A DNA stretch of 64,000 bases, taken from Fodinibius sp052060035 (GTDB lineage: Bacteria > Bacteroidota > Rhodothermia > Balneolales > Balneolaceae). The stretch spans positions 60,814 through 124,813 of the forward strand of contig NZ_JBPOEA010000008.1 in assembly GCF_052060035.1 (NCBI RefSeq). Reading direction: 5' to 3'. The notes under the pieces were generated by a model that saw only the letters and a program-made list of their open reading frames with translations, had not been told where the DNA came from and searched no databases. The position numbers and the translations under genes were made by a program. Position 1 is the stretch's first letter, and each line of letters opens with the position of its first letter. Positions 17,608 to 26,146 of this stretch are shown here, piece by piece.

Positions 17608-19647
17608 ATGGAACACACTGATCACTCTCATGCTCACCAAAATGAGCATCAACATCATCACGATCACAAAAAAGACAAACACTCCGGCGGGCATGCCGAG
17701 CACCATGCCCACATGGCCGAGGATTTTCTAAAACGGTTTTGGATATCCATTGCTCTAACTATTCCTATCCTGATTCTTTCTCACATGATACAGGAATTGC
17801 TGGGATTAGGGGATGCCCTCCAGTTTACAGGTGACACCTATATCTCATTTGTACTTTCGAGTGTCGTCTTCTTTTATGGCGGCTGGCCATTTTTGAAGGG
17901 ACTCTATGATGAGCTGAAAAAACGCCAGCCGGGAATGATGACCCTAATTGGTGTTGCCATTACGGCTGCTTACGTATATAGCACCCTGGTAGTCTTTGCG
18001 GTAGAAGGACAAGTTTTCTTCTGGGAACTTGCTACCCTCGTGGATATCATGCTGATCGGCCATTATATCGAGATGAAGTCGGTGATGAGCGCTTCACGTG
18101 CGTTGGAAGAGCTGGCTAAGCTCATGCCGTCGGAAGCCCACGTTGTCCAAGATGATGGTTCCACAAAGGATGTCCCTCTGGAAGAGTTGCAAAAAGGATT
18201 TAAAGTGCTGGTCAAACCCGGAGAAAAGATTCCGGCCGACGGACTGGTAATTGACGGTAAGTCATCGGTTAATGAATCACTGATGACGGGAGAATCGAAG
18301 CCCGTGTCCAAACAAAAAGACGACGAAGTAATCGGGGGATCCTTAAATGGAGAAGGGTCGCTGACTATTGAAGTAAATCGGACGGGTGAAGACTCGTTTC
18401 TCTCCCAGGTCATTGACCTTGTTCGACAAGCACAAGAAAGCAAATCACGTACCCAGGATCTGGCTAATCGCGCCGCATTTTGGCTGACCATCATTGCGTT
18501 AGGTGCTGGTACGCTTACTTTCTTTGCGTGGACCTTCTTTACCACCGAAGATTTTGTATTCGCCCTGGAACGCACTGTTACGGTCATGGTTATTGCCTGT
18601 CCGCATGCGTTGGGACTGGCCGTACCACTGGTCGTAGCCGTTTCCACCAGTCTGGCCGCACAAAACGGGTTCCTGATCCGCAACCGTACCGCTTTTGAAG
18701 AAGCCCGTAATCTCGGAGCCATTATCTTTGATAAAACGGGGACACTTACCCACGGTGAATTTGGAGTAACGGACGTCCTGTCGTTCAATGGCTTTGAAAA
18801 TAAAGATGAACTGCTGAAACTGGCTGGTTCGCTGGAGCAAAACTCCGAACATCCCATTGCCCGCGGTATCGTAAAAGCTACCGACGGGTTGATGAAAGTA
18901 GAGGAGTTTAACTCTATTACAGGAAAAGGAATTGAAGGTCGCGTGGATGGCAAACAGGTCAAAGTGGTAAGCCCGGGTTACCTGCGTGAAAATAACATTA
19001 CCCATCCAACCGAACAGTATGAGCAGCTTTCAGGACAGGGCAAAACCGTCGTGTTCGTCATTATTGACGACCAACTGCAGGGAGCGATTGCCCTAGGCGA
19101 CAGTATCCGGGAAGATTCCCGAGAGGCTATTCAAAGCCTCCACGATATGGGTATCCAGTGTATCATGCTTACCGGCGATAACCGGCAAACAGCCGCCTAT
19201 GTAGCCAACGAGCTCGGACTGGATGACTTCTTCGCAGAAGTGTTGCCCGAAGAAAAAGCTGCTAAAATAAAAGAAGTACAACAGCGCGGACTCAAAGTGG
19301 CCATGACCGGCGACGGTGTTAATGATGCACCGGCTCTGGCACAGGCCGACGTGGGAATTGCTATTGGAGCGGGTTCTGATGTGGCTGTAGAAACCGGGGA
19401 TATCATCCTTACCCAAAGCAATCCCAAAGATGTAGCTTCATTAATTGCACTTGCAAAAGCGACATACAAGAAAATGGTTCAGAACTTGTGGTGGGCTACG
19501 GGATACAACGCCTTTGCGATACCGTTGGCTGCAGGGGTTTTATACACCTACGGCATTATCCTAAGCCCTGCCCTTGGTGCTGTGTTAATGTCGCTTAGTA
19601 CGGTGATCGTGGCTATTAATGCCCGATTCCTTAAAATTGAACGCTAA
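17608..19647 (+). CDS. copB: P1B-3-type copper-transporting ATPase (CopB type)
   Basis: A 679-residue P-type ATPase from the ATG at 17608; a TTG at 17575 would add eleven residues before the His-rich start. The N-terminus (about 1-45) is extremely His-rich. Motifs in order: GESK in the actuator, CPHALGLAVPLV in the ion-binding helix (Cys331), DKTGTLTHGE (Asp375), GDGVNDAPALAQADVG, and MSLSTVIVAINARFLK in the last helix. The CPH motif with a His-rich tail is the P1B-3 class, which exports Cu(II)/Cu(I)/Ag(I) to the periplasm. It is preceded by copper-box A and followed 13 bp later by a P-II-like gene. Confidence 0.93.
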   Translation: MEHTDHSHAHQNEHQHHHDHKKDKHSGGHAEHHAHMAEDFLKRFWISIALTIPILILSHMIQELLGLGDALQFTGDTYISFVLSSVVFFYGGWPFLKGLYDELKKRQPGMMTLIGVAITAAYVYSTLVVFAVEGQVFFWELATLVDIMLIGHYIEMKSVMSASRALEELAKLMPSEAHVVQDDGSTKDVPLEELQKGFKVLVKPGEKIPADGLVIDGKSSVNESLMTGESKPVSKQKDDEVIGGSLNGEGSLTIEVNRTGEDSFLSQVIDLVRQAQESKSRTQDLANRAAFWLTIIALGAGTLTFFAWTFFTTEDFVFALERTVTVMVIACPHALGLAVPLVVAVSTSLAAQNGFLIRNRTAFEEARNLGAIIFDKTGTLTHGEFGVTDVLSFNGFENKDELLKLAGSLEQNSEHPIARGIVKATDGLMKVEEFNSITGKGIEGRVDGKQVKVVSPGYLRENNITHPTEQYEQLSGQGKTVVFVIIDDQLQGAIALGDSIREDSREAIQSLHDMGIQCIMLTGDNRQTAAYVANELGLDDFFAEVLPEEKAAKIKEVQQRGLKVAMTGDGVNDAPALAQADVGIAIGAGSDVAVETGDIILTQSNPKDVASLIALAKATYKKMVQNLWWATGYNAFAIPLAAGVLYTYGIILSPALGAVLMSLSTVIVAINARFLKIER

Positions 19648-19660
19648 ATCCGAGGTTATT

Positions 19661-20002
19661 ATGAAACTTGTCAAAGCGTACATCCGACCCATGTTACTGG
19701 AAGATGTATATACGGCACTCCGAAAAGAAGGCTACTGTTGCATGACTGTTTTCGAAGGTGAAGGCACAGGTCGATTTAGCGACCCCAATGATCAGCATGG
19801 ATCCCTTAACTTCCCGGCCATGCATACGCATGTTGCAAAGGTTGAAATTGCAGTGGAATCAGACGATGTAGCTACAGTTATCGACATTATTAAGAAGCAT
19901 GGGAAAACGGGTCACAAAGGAGATGGTATACTCTTTGTCTGCCCCATAGAAAAGGTAACAAGAATTCGTGACGGTAAAGAGGGTGCAACAGTTCTTAATT
20001 AA
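19661..20002 (+). CDS. P-II family protein linked to the copper ATPase
   Basis: 113 residues from the ATG at 19661; the longer frame to 19619 overlaps the ATPase end. P-II fold with MKLVKAYIRPMLLEDVYTAL, a CCMTVFEGEGTGRF segment where GlnB has its T-loop base, and the nucleotide B-loop TGHKGDGILFV. The adjacent cysteine pair is shared with the P-II-like protein at 43625 but absent from the one at 4929. The T-loop has His and Asp/Asn instead of the uridylylated Tyr, so it is not classical nitrogen control. Likely a regulator of the upstream transporter (inference). Confidence 0.85.
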   Translation: MKLVKAYIRPMLLEDVYTALRKEGYCCMTVFEGEGTGRFSDPNDQHGSLNFPAMHTHVAKVEIAVESDDVATVIDIIKKHGKTGHKGDGILFVCPIEKVTRIRDGKEGATVLN

Positions 20003-20013
20003 CTCTTGCGCAC

Positions 20014-20047
20014 TTTAAGGTTGCTTTAAGGGAGGTTGTTGTATGTT
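20014..20047 (+). promoter_or_regulatory. Copper-box B upstream of the DUF302 operon
   Basis: TTTAAG at 20014-20019 and 20025-20030 (11-bp period), 11-nt gap, then TATGTT (20042-20047). It starts 11 bp after the P-II-like stop codon and drives the operon beginning at 20094. Confidence 0.72.
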
Positions 20048-20093
20048 ACAGTAGAACATCAAAACCCATTGAATCTTAAAAGACCAAAACACT

Positions 20094-20480
20094 ATGGAAT
20101 ATTTCACTTCACAGAAAGTCGATCTCTCCTATGATAAGGCCATAGAAAAAGTAACCGGCCTACTCAAAGAAGAGGGATTTGGCGTGTTAACGGAAATTGA
20201 CGTCAAGGATACCCTGAAAAAGAAGCTGGATGTAGATTTTAAAAAGTATAAAATCCTGGGCGCCTGTAATCCAAACTTTGCCCACAAGGCGCTGCAGGCG
20301 GAAGACAAGATTGGCGTGATGCTGCCCTGTAACGTCATTGTAGAAGAAAATGAAGATGGCACGGTAGAAGTTTCGGCCGTCAACCCTGTGGCTTCGATGC
20401 AAGCCGTATCCAATGATGGGCTTCAGCCTATTGCGGACGAGGTCCGAAAGAGATTAGAAAAGGTAATTAGCAACTTATAA
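20094..20480 (+). CDS. DUF302 domain protein
   Basis: 128 residues, a complete DUF302 domain: FGVLTEIDVKDTLKKKLDVD, ILGACNPNFAHKAL with a conserved cysteine, and LPCNVIVEENEDGTVEVSAV. No signal peptide, so cytoplasmic. The family is common in metal and sulfur stress loci and is proposed to bind small ligands; biochemical role unproven. First gene of a tight group of small membrane proteins under copper-box B. Confidence 0.9.
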   Translation: MEYFTSQKVDLSYDKAIEKVTGLLKEEGFGVLTEIDVKDTLKKKLDVDFKKYKILGACNPNFAHKALQAEDKIGVMLPCNVIVEENEDGTVEVSAVNPVASMQAVSNDGLQPIADEVRKRLEKVISNL

Positions 20481-20524
20481 TAAAAAATTAAACTGGAATT
20501 TAATCCAAATTAAAGGTGACTACT

Positions 20525-21007
20525 ATGAAACGATTAACAATGATTCTATCCTTCATGCTACTCATTACAACCATGGGTATGGCCCAGCAGAAGCAGGGAG
20601 ATATGACGCAAAAAAGGCAACAGATGATGGAAATGATGCAGGACTCCACCATGCGTGCCATGATGATGCAGCATATGGCCCAGAATCCTCAAATGCGGCA
20701 ACAAATGATGCAACAGATGATGGGTTCGATGAACATGGACAGTACCATGATGATGGGCAATATGCAAAAGATGATGGATGATCCCCAGATGAAGGAGCGC
20801 ATGCAAAAACACATGGACATGATGCAGTCTATGATGGATGGCAATATGAATCACTCTAAAATGATGGAGATGATGGGCGATTCATCCATGATGAAAATGC
20901 ATATGAAGTGCATGCAGATGATGCAGGGTAACATGATGGATGGCCAGGGAATGATGAACAAAAAAGACGGCATGAAAGGCAACAGCCACGAGCAACATCA
21001 TAACTGA
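20525..21007 (+). CDS. Exported Met-rich protein
   Basis: 160 residues from the ATG at 20525, which has AAAGG 7-8 nt upstream; a GTG at 20516 overlaps that RBS. After a signal peptide (ILSFMLLITTMGMAQQ) nearly the whole mature chain is built of MMQ, MMG and MDM-type motifs with few hydrophobic residues and scattered His near the C-terminus. Such sequences bind Cu(I)/Ag(I) through thioether sulfurs, as in the Met-rich segments of CopA, PcoE and CusF-like proteins. It is probably a periplasmic copper sponge. No established family recognised. Confidence 0.8.
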   Translation: MKRLTMILSFMLLITTMGMAQQKQGDMTQKRQQMMEMMQDSTMRAMMMQHMAQNPQMRQQMMQQMMGSMNMDSTMMMGNMQKMMDDPQMKERMQKHMDMMQSMMDGNMNHSKMMEMMGDSSMMKMHMKCMQMMQGNMMDGQGMMNKKDGMKGNSHEQHHN

Positions 21008-21009
21008 TC

Positions 21010-21225
21010 ATGGACTGGCTAAACGCTCTAAATACTCATTGGGCCCCGGTACTGTGGCTACTTCTTGCCGGGGTCTTTCTTCTGATCTGGTATCTTGCTC
21101 TGCGCGGCAAGCACCGGCTTGAAATCAGAAATGCAACCGTCGAAGTTAACCGGAGACGATTTCAAACCGGTGAAATATCAAAAGAAGAGTTCAACAGGCT
21201 CAAAAGCTCACTTACCAACAACTAA
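21010..21225 (+). CDS. SHOCT-domain membrane protein
   Basis: 71 residues: one transmembrane helix (about 13-29) followed by a short C-terminal SHOCT motif (RRFQTGEISKEEFNRLKSSL). SHOCT modules are small oligomerisation motifs, often on membrane proteins. It starts 2 bp after the Met-rich gene stop. A second, similar protein is at 22940. Confidence 0.8.
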   Translation: MDWLNALNTHWAPVLWLLLAGVFLLIWYLALRGKHRLEIRNATVEVNRRRFQTGEISKEEFNRLKSSLTNN

Positions 21226-21234
21226 CCATATCAC

Positions 21235-21429
21235 ATGAAAATGAGCAAGCATACCCTTTGGATGATTATTGGATGTGGTGTTCCACTTCTGCTTCTGTTT
21301 TTCGCCCCAATGCTGGGGCTGAGCAGTAACGTATCCATCTTTCTGTTTATCGCAGCGATGTTTGCCTGCCATATCCTGATGATTGGTCACCACGGAAAAG
21401 GATCCAAACATCAAGATCACCAACATTAA
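21235..21429 (+). CDS. Small DUF2933-like membrane protein
   Basis: 64 residues with two transmembrane helices and a His-rich cytoplasmic or periplasmic tail (LMIGHHGKGSKHQDHQH). Layout matches DUF2933 proteins, frequently found in copper and silver loci. Nine bp from the previous gene. The His tail suggests metal binding; function unknown. Confidence 0.65.
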   Translation: MKMSKHTLWMIIGCGVPLLLLFFAPMLGLSSNVSIFLFIAAMFACHILMIGHHGKGSKHQDHQH

Positions 21430-21444
21430 AATTCGGAGGTCACT

Positions 21445-21744
21445 ATGAAAACACTAAACATCAAAAAAATGGGGCTGGCCATTGGCACAACCGGCGCTGT
21501 TCTTTATATCGGTTGTATTATCCTAATGGTTTCGGTGGGAAGAGAGGGAACTATTTTCTTCTTTAACAGCCTTTTGCATGGACTGGATGTAGAACCCATA
21601 ATTCGTATGAGTGTCCCGCCATTGGATGCATTTTTTGGGATCATACAAACCTTTATCCTGGGTTGGCTGGTTGGTGCATTAATAGCGGCTATATACAATA
21701 TTGGATTGGGTGCGGATGAACAGGTGGAAAGTAATCCATCATGA
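21445..21744 (+). CDS. DUF5676 family membrane protein
   Basis: 99 residues with two long hydrophobic segments joined by a loop containing LLHGLDVEPIIRMSVP, the characteristic DUF5676 core. The start is preceded by GGAGG. The stop overlaps the next gene's ATG (ATGA at 21741-21744), indicating translational coupling with the M50 protease. Function unknown; the family is common in metal-resistance islands. Confidence 0.8.
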   Translation: MKTLNIKKMGLAIGTTGAVLYIGCIILMVSVGREGTIFFFNSLLHGLDVEPIIRMSVPPLDAFFGIIQTFILGWLVGALIAAIYNIGLGADEQVESNPS

Positions 21745-22826
21745 AATGGTCGCTATACATCGGCAAACCAGCAGGCATTAAAGTCTTTATCCATTGGACC
21801 TTCATCCTGCTGGTCATTTGGCTCTCCTGGATGCACCTGCAACTAGGGCACGGACTTTTTGAAATTATAACAGGGTTGTTCTTTCTGGCCTTGCTGTTTG
21901 CTTGTGTTACGCTGCACGAATTTGGACATGCTCTGGCAGCTCGTCAGTATGGGATCGACACACAGGATATCAATTTATTACCCATTGGTGGAGTAGCAAG
22001 GCTTGAGCGAATGCCCGAAGATCCCAGGCAAGAATTAGTTGTTGCGGCTGCCGGTCCTGCAGTAAATGTGGTCATTGCCATTGTGCTATTCTTGTTGATA
22101 ATTGTAACCGGACAGAGCCAATTGGATATTAGCCATCACGTAACGGGGAGTAATTTCCTGTCTGATTTGCTCGCAATTAACATCATTCTGGTCCTTTTCA
22201 ACTTAATACCGGCATTTCCAATGGATGGAGGCCGCATGCTTCGGGCCTTGTTGGCCTTTAAGATGAAGCGTGCCAAAGCCACCCAAGTTGCTGCCTCAGT
22301 AGGACAACTACTGGCCATAGGCTTCATCCTGTTTGGACTTTTTTACAATCCGTTTCTACTATTTATCGGGGTATTTGTATTTCTTGGTGCCGGTGCTGAA
22401 TCGCGACAGGTTTCTATGGCAGAATCTATGAAACTGATATCAGCAAAAGATGTCATGACCGGAAATTTCCAAAGTATTTCACTGAGTGCCACAGTAGCAC
22501 AAGCCACTTCTCTGATGCTTGAAAACCAATCCTCAGAACTTGTTGTCACAAACGGAGATCAATTTGCAGGTCTCGTCTCCTATAGATCAGTTATCCAAGC
22601 ACTTCAAGAAGGTAAATCAGAACAACCAATAATTGATCTAATTCAGGAAGATGTTAAAAGTTTTGAACCCAATTTATTATTGGCTGATGTAATTGATGCC
22701 CTTCAATTGGAAGACCAAACCATTTATCCAGTTATTGAAAACGGCAAACTTAGGGGGATAATTACAAATTCCAATCTGAATAAGATACTCCTTGATAAAC
22801 AGGCAGCCCCACAAATTCAGGATTAA
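21741..22826 (+). CDS. M50 site-2-type metalloprotease with CBS domains
   Basis: 361 residues. An S2P-like membrane core with the zinc motif HEFGH (His59, Glu60, His63) and the third ligand in NLIPAFPMDGGRMLRA (about Asp162), followed by two CBS motifs (about residues 240-355; AKDVMTGNF starts the first). CBS pairs usually bind adenine nucleotides, so activity may be energy-regulated. These Rip-type proteases cleave membrane-bound substrates such as anti-sigma factors. It is last in the operon from 20094 and translationally coupled to the DUF5676 gene. Substrate unknown. Confidence 0.9.
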   Translation: MKWSLYIGKPAGIKVFIHWTFILLVIWLSWMHLQLGHGLFEIITGLFFLALLFACVTLHEFGHALAARQYGIDTQDINLLPIGGVARLERMPEDPRQELVVAAAGPAVNVVIAIVLFLLIIVTGQSQLDISHHVTGSNFLSDLLAINIILVLFNLIPAFPMDGGRMLRALLAFKMKRAKATQVAASVGQLLAIGFILFGLFYNPFLLFIGVFVFLGAGAESRQVSMAESMKLISAKDVMTGNFQSISLSATVAQATSLMLENQSSELVVTNGDQFAGLVSYRSVIQALQEGKSEQPIIDLIQEDVKSFEPNLLLADVIDALQLEDQTIYPVIENGKLRGIITNSNLNKILLDKQAAPQIQD

Positions 22827-22844
22827 GAAAACTCCTCTTCCAAT

Positions 22845-22878
22845 TTAAGCTTGTTTTAAGGCGTCTGTTCCTATCTTG
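22845..22878 (+). promoter_or_regulatory. Copper-box C upstream of the SHOCT/GAPDH operon
   Basis: TTTAAG at 22845-22850 and 22856-22861, 11-nt gap, then TATCTT (22873-22878). It lies 18 bp after the M50 protease stop and 62 bp before the ATG at 22940. If functional it places the following ten genes in the copper regulon. Confidence 0.72.
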
Positions 22879-22939
22879 CTATTAGTTTAAATACAGTGCT
22901 GGCTGTATTTACCAACTGTTAATTAAAACATCAGGATTT

Positions 22940-23155
22940 ATGTTTTACGATCATCACTTTATAGGCATGCATTGGATTTGGTGGCTCATTGTGGTTGGGA
23001 TTATCCTTCTGGTAGTTTTCAATGTCATCCCCTATCGCCCCAAAACAGAACTGGAAGAGAATGCCATGGAAATACTAAAGAAAAGATTTGCCCGCGGGGA
23101 AATTGAACGGGAAGAGTTCGAGGAACGGAAAAAAATCTTAAACCAAAGCAATTAA
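22940..23155 (+). CDS. SHOCT-domain membrane protein
   Basis: 71 residues: a short His/Trp-rich start, one transmembrane helix (about 11-27) and a C-terminal SHOCT motif (KRFARGEIEREEFEERKKIL). Same architecture as the protein at 21010. First gene of the ten-gene operon under copper-box C, 17 bp before GAPDH. Confidence 0.8.
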   Translation: MFYDHHFIGMHWIWWLIVVGIILLVVFNVIPYRPKTELEENAMEILKKRFARGEIEREEFEERKKILNQSN

Positions 23156-23172
23156 AATTTAAGGCTGAACCT

Positions 23173-24201
23173 ATGAAGAAAATTAAAGTTGCCGTAAATG
23201 GCTATGGAGTAATCGGGAAAAGAGTAGCGGAGGCTGTAGCCCTACAGGATGATATGGAGCTTATTGGCATTGGAGATGTAGCTGCCGACTGGCGGATTAA
23301 AGTTGCAGCCAAAAAATATAGTGTATTTGCCAATACGGAGGAAGGACGACAAGCCATGGACGATTCCCACATACCCGTGGCCGGCAACCTTGATGATTTA
23401 GTATCTATCGCCGATGTGGTTGTGGACTGTGCTCCCAAAAAATTCGGTGCTCAAAATGCTGAAAAATACCGGCAAGCAGGGGTGAAATATATCGTACAGG
23501 GTGGTGAAAAACATGAAACAACCGGTCACTCCTTCAGTGCCGAATCCAACTACGACTCAGCGGTGGGAAGAGATTCAACCAGGGTTGTTTCCTGCAACAC
23601 CACCTCCATTGTGCGAACCCTAGGTGCGTTGAAACGGGCCGGACTGCTCAAGAAAGCGCGTGGCACGCTGCTACGTCGGGCTACCGATCCGTGGGAAAGC
23701 CATAAGAGTGGCATCATGAATACGCTGGTTCCCGAACCGGAAATTCCAAGTCACCAGGGGCCGGATGCTCAGAGCGTGGATCCCGAGTTGGATGTAGTGA
23801 CGGCAGCAGTTAAAGTACCGGAAACACTTTCCCACCTACACTACTGGACCGTGCAATTGACAAAGGAAGCATCCAAAGAGGAAGTGCTGGAAGCGTTTGG
23901 CACCTCATCCCGAACCGCTTTTATACGCATGGATGATGAATTATCAGCTAACAATGCAGTGAAGGAATTAATGCTGGACATAGGCCGCCCCCATGGTGAT
24001 ATGTACGAGGTGGCCATATGGGAAGATATGTTGAAAGTGGAGGGAGACGAGCTTTACTACGCCTACCTGGTTGATAACCAGGCCATTGTAATTCCCGAAA
24101 CCATCGATGCCATTCGGGCACTAACCGGCTTAGAATCCAATCCCGAAAAATCGATAGACAAAACAAATCGATCACTGGGTATTAAGCAACGGTTTATTTA
24201 G
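23173..24201 (+). CDS. gap: Type II (archaeal-type) glyceraldehyde-3-phosphate dehydrogenase
   Basis: 342 residues. Rossmann fold at the N-terminus (KVAVNGYGVIGKRVAEAVA) and the catalytic cysteine in VSCNTTSIVRT (about Cys140), with the later VPETLSHLHYW segment of the archaeal type II family rather than the bacterial GapA sequence. It would oxidise glyceraldehyde-3-phosphate with NAD(P)+. The family occurs in archaea and sporadically in bacteria. GapA-type enzymes are classic copper-sensitive targets, so a divergent extra isozyme in a copper operon could be a replacement enzyme; that is inference. All recognisable active-site parts are intact. Confidence 0.88.
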   Translation: MKKIKVAVNGYGVIGKRVAEAVALQDDMELIGIGDVAADWRIKVAAKKYSVFANTEEGRQAMDDSHIPVAGNLDDLVSIADVVVDCAPKKFGAQNAEKYRQAGVKYIVQGGEKHETTGHSFSAESNYDSAVGRDSTRVVSCNTTSIVRTLGALKRAGLLKKARGTLLRRATDPWESHKSGIMNTLVPEPEIPSHQGPDAQSVDPELDVVTAAVKVPETLSHLHYWTVQLTKEASKEEVLEAFGTSSRTAFIRMDDELSANNAVKELMLDIGRPHGDMYEVAIWEDMLKVEGDELYYAYLVDNQAIVIPETIDAIRALTGLESNPEKSIDKTNRSLGIKQRFI

Positions 24202-24254
24202 GAAATGATCCATTTTCATTACCAAAAACTCTTTTAACTGAACGGAGCAATTAC

Positions 24255-24920
24255 ATGGAACGAGGAATTGAACATTCAGGAGCCTGGGTTATAGCGCTTT
24301 TTGTTATCGTTATTGCTTCTTGGCTATTATACAAGTACATGGCACCCAAATCCTGGCGGGAGTGGGTGGGAGCTGGTTTAATTCAAGGCTTTATCATTGC
24401 ATTGTATGCAGAGATGTATGGCTTTCCCCTTACTATTTATTTGATGGCGCGATTCTTGGGAATTGACAGCGGGTCTGTAGATGCCAATCTCTGGTCCACA
24501 ATATTAGGTATGGGGCAGACCGGCATGATGATCTCAATGATTCTGGGCTATGCCCTGCTTTTTATTGGCTTCGGAATTTTTATCCAGGGCTGGCGTCAGC
24601 TTTACCATGCCAAGCAGGAAAACAGGCTGGCAACCGACGGATTATACAGCCTGGTCAGACATCCCCAATACACTGGATTGTTTATCGGGCTTTTTGGAGA
24701 GGGGGTCATTCACTGGCCGACTATATTTTCCGTTGGTCTGTTTCCGGTGATCGTAATCGCTTATGTCCTGCTTGCCCGAAGGGAAGAGAAGAAGGTAATT
24801 GAAGAGTTTGGTGAAGAGTATCTCCAGTACAAACGAAACGTGCCGGCCTTCCTTCCGGCGAAAGACAACTGGAAACAGTTTATTCAACGGTCCGGTAATA
24901 CTGGACAATCAAATTTGTAG
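24255..24920 (+). CDS. Isoprenylcysteine carboxyl methyltransferase-family membrane protein
   Basis: 221 residues, five or six hydrophobic helices, and the PEMT/ICMT motif LYSLVRHPQYTGLFIGL with a downstream EEKKVIEEFGEEYLQYK, the SAM-binding C-terminal region. In bacteria these enzymes methylate lipids or small membrane substrates; the substrate here is unknown. In line with GAPDH upstream (53 bp) and the ATP-cone gene downstream (28 bp). Confidence 0.85.
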   Translation: MERGIEHSGAWVIALFVIVIASWLLYKYMAPKSWREWVGAGLIQGFIIALYAEMYGFPLTIYLMARFLGIDSGSVDANLWSTILGMGQTGMMISMILGYALLFIGFGIFIQGWRQLYHAKQENRLATDGLYSLVRHPQYTGLFIGLFGEGVIHWPTIFSVGLFPVIVIAYVLLARREEKKVIEEFGEEYLQYKRNVPAFLPAKDNWKQFIQRSGNTGQSNL

Positions 24921-24948
24921 TTATTTCAATTCAATAATGGTCTAAAAT

Positions 24949-25806
24949 ATGACACCGATCACAGTCACCAAAGCATCCGGAGAAAAAGAATCATTTGATG
25001 AAAATAAACTTCGGCGTTCACTCAACAGTGCAGGTGCTGATCAACAAATTATTGATCGAATTACAAATGTAATCAGTGAGATACTCTATAATGGCATTTC
25101 CACTCAGGAGATCTATAAAAGGGCTTTTCGACTGCTCAGACAGTATTCCGATCGCTCCGCCGGACGTTATAAGTTAAAAGAAGCATTATTGGAACTGGGA
25201 CCTACTGGTTATCCCTTTGAAAAGTTTGTTGGCGAACTACTTAAAAGGTTAGGCTACCAAACTGAAACAGGAATTGTTGTGGAGGGCAACTGCGTATCCC
25301 ATGAAATTGATGTGATTGCTGAGAAGGATAACAAGCATTTCATGATAGAATGCAAATTTCACAACCGAAAAGGGCATAAATGTAATGTAAAAGTCCCCCT
25401 TTACATTCAATCACGATTCAAGGATGTGGAAAGAAACTGGAGTAGCCAGCCCGGTCACGAAGACAAGCAACACCAGGGATGGGTGGTAACCAATACTCGA
25501 TTTACCAAGGATGCCCTGCAGTATGGCAAATGCATCGATCTTAAACTGTTAAGTTGGGACTATCCCCAAAATAATGGGCTGAAAGATCTTATTAGCAAAG
25601 TGAATCTCCATCCTATTACTTGTCTTTCAACCCTTAGTAAGAAAGATAAACAGCAGTTGCTTCAGCAGAATATCGTTTTTTGCCAACAGTTATGTGAGAA
25701 TGATAAGATCCTGACTAGCATAGGACTGGACAGCCGCAAAAAGAATCAAGTGTTGAAGGAAGCCCAGGATATTTGCAATACCAATAAAAATGAGATGACT
25801 AAATGA
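24949..25806 (+). CDS. ATP-cone domain fused to a Mrr-like PD-(D/E)XK nuclease domain
   Basis: 285 residues, no signal. Residues 1-65 are an ATP-cone (ITVTKASGEKESFDENKLRR, then a helical YNGISTQEIYKRAF segment), the nucleotide-sensing module of ribonucleotide reductases and NrdR. From about residue 85 a restriction-endonuclease-like fold follows: FEKFVGELLKRLGY, then EIDVIAEKD and the FMIECKFH strand, giving a plausible Glu...Asp...Glu-x-Lys active site. It could be a nucleotide-gated DNase. The last 80 residues are helical and unassigned. It overlaps the next gene by 4 nt (ATGA) and shares its ATP-cone with the protein at 26147. Confidence 0.78.
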   Translation: MTPITVTKASGEKESFDENKLRRSLNSAGADQQIIDRITNVISEILYNGISTQEIYKRAFRLLRQYSDRSAGRYKLKEALLELGPTGYPFEKFVGELLKRLGYQTETGIVVEGNCVSHEIDVIAEKDNKHFMIECKFHNRKGHKCNVKVPLYIQSRFKDVERNWSSQPGHEDKQHQGWVVTNTRFTKDALQYGKCIDLKLLSWDYPQNNGLKDLISKVNLHPITCLSTLSKKDKQQLLQQNIVFCQQLCENDKILTSIGLDSRKKNQVLKEAQDICNTNKNEMTK

Positions 25807-26135
25807 AATACTCTGATAATAACCACCTCGAAAGGGATCCTACTTTAATTATTTACTGCAAGGAATGGTGTGAATACCTCCAGAAATTAGTAAACCTGCT
25901 AAGAGAGAAACAACAATCGTTTTCCTTTATCGACTTACGGTTTGATACACAACAAGCAAAAGAGTTGATATCTGAACTGGGAAATCCCTTGATTCTACCA
26001 GTACTCTCCTTAAATGAGACCTATCACGAAAAGCCTGCAATTTCGAAAGTCAAAAGTATTTTAGATCGATATCAATGGCGACAACAGGTTGACAAAAAGT
26101 ATTATCGTACCCTACCAGTCCAAGACCATCAGTAA
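25803..26135 (+). CDS. Glutaredoxin/thioredoxin-fold-like small protein
   Basis: 110 residues, translationally coupled to the nuclease gene. The sequence LIIYCKEWCEYLQKLVNLL followed by FSFIDLRFDTQQAKEL and LILPVLSLN resembles glutaredoxin strand-active-site-helix-strand order, with a cis-Pro-like LPV. The usual CxxC is altered: cysteines are at CKEWC and the second active-site cysteine position is Tyr/Leu. It may be a degenerate or monothiol redox protein. Fold assignment is by eye and moderate. Confidence 0.5.
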   Translation: MKYSDNNHLERDPTLIIYCKEWCEYLQKLVNLLREKQQSFSFIDLRFDTQQAKELISELGNPLILPVLSLNETYHEKPAISKVKSILDRYQWRQQVDKKYYRTLPVQDHQ

Positions 26136-26146
26136 CTACTTTACCT

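Noticed and set aside
18063..18962. Long minus-strand ORF of 299 codons
   Set aside because: It lies inside the copper ATPase gene, is Ser/Thr/Pro-rich with no domain pattern and is explained by codon bias of the real gene.
20558..20854. His-rich 98-residue minus-strand ORF
   Set aside because: It is the complement of ATG-rich codons in the Met-rich gene at 20525, which makes CAT (His) codons on the other strand; no RBS or homology features.
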